Assembly (NCBI RefSeq): GCF_000006565.2
Contig: NC_031474.1
Location: forward strand, 434,001-498,000
Reading direction: 5' to 3'
Source: Toxoplasma gondii ME49
Taxonomy: Eukaryota > Apicomplexa > Conoidasida > Eucoccidiorida > Sarcocystidae
DNA length: 64,000 nucleotides
The number at the start of each line of letters is the position of its first letter. The stretch's first letter is position 1. This document shows positions 63,373 through 64,000 of the stretch, in pieces. Both the position numbers and the translations under genes were made by a program. Below the pieces are notes generated by a model. It was not told the origin of the DNA and did not search any database. It saw only the letters and a list, made by a program, of their open reading frames with translations.

Positions 63373-64000
63373 TATTTCATGCGGGTCCTTTTTCGGCGAT
63401 TTGCGACCAGGATTGTTATTTTTTGCTTGGCCGATCCTAATTTTCTCGAGACACACGTTTTACGCAGGTATTTGCAGTGAACACAGGGGTATTTGGATGC
63501 TTCATCCACGCCGATACTGGGCGTGTGTGAGTTGTGGAGGCACCTGGACGGGAGACGACTTGAGAGGTCACTCACTAGTCTTCCGTGGGGTGGGCACGTT
63601 TGTGGCTAGTGCCGTCTGGCCGACATTGTTGTTGTGGAGAAGCACAAGGACAATTTGCGTATTTGCGCGACAGGCTCGTGCATTTTCGTTATTGCATTTT
63701 GTCGCTGTTCAATATAGGGAGAACTGCCAGTGTTCGTGTGTCCGCCATATGAGCACGCCAGTTGCACACCGGGCGGTTGGTGCGCAGGTGGTGCCGGCAC
63801 ATGGTGCACCATTTCTGTTGGTGCCACGAGCACGGTGCGGTTTGGAGTCTCGCTGCTCCAGTATCTCCATGTACACTATTCGGAGTGACGAATTAGCAGA
63901 AAGTGCATGTATCTTTTTTGTCTGGAGCTTTTGACAATGACAACCTTCCGTGAGCGAGTCGTGTACAACGCCACTTCTTGACGTGGATCGGTCGTTGCGG
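63165..64000 (+). repeat. Tandem segmental duplication, copy B (runs off window)
   Basis: Counterpart of 60988-61823. Differences are concentrated in the first 300 bases; from about 63455 the two copies look essentially identical. Confidence 0.93.

Overview
The window looks like nuclear DNA of a coccidian apicomplexan, most likely Toxoplasma gondii or a close relative (Hammondia, Neospora). The evidence is intron-rich genes with short GT-AG bounded exons, pyrimidine-rich introns full of (TA)n and (CT)n microsatellites, many TGCATGC motifs, Ser/Glu/Arg-rich low-complexity protein insertions, and the gene content. The species is inferred from style and families, not from a database match. All genes recognised are on the + strand. 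Exon borders below were deduced by eye from homology, splice consensus and codon phase.

Layout. (1) 1-7577: 3' part of a cyclic-nucleotide phosphodiesterase gene, with membrane segments followed by a complete PDE catalytic domain; the 5' end lies outside the window. (2) 7578-11427: intergenic, containing copy A of a 368-bp dispersed repeat. (3) 11428 to about 23934: a roughly 20-exon DPY19 family C-mannosyltransferase. (4) About 24.4-29.3 kb: an unrecognised multi-exon gene. (5) 29.3-33.1 kb: intergenic, containing copy B of the same repeat in inverted orientation, so the pair brackets about 20 kb. (6) 33129-51881: one very large TOG-array microtubule regulator of the XMAP215/ch-TOG/MOR1 family, about 18 exons and about 4,200 residues. 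(7) 53434-55728: a six-exon poly(ADP-ribose) glycohydrolase (PARG) relative with an N-terminal signal peptide and an altered glycine in the catalytic loop. (8) 58510-61195: a four-exon KH-domain protein, followed by its own tandem, decayed copy (about 62395-63372). That copy lacks the first exon, and its 3' flank is almost identical to the parent's up to the window end. A 29-N assembly gap sits at the copy's left edge.

The first 52 kb carry conserved housekeeping-type functions: cyclic nucleotide turnover, ER C-mannosylation of thrombospondin-repeat adhesins, and microtubule polymerisation. From about 52 kb the character changes. Microsatellite-laden introns disappear, base composition appears more AT-rich, and the genes are a secretory-pathway PARG relative and a locally duplicated KH protein. 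The PARG relative is the most unusual item in the window.
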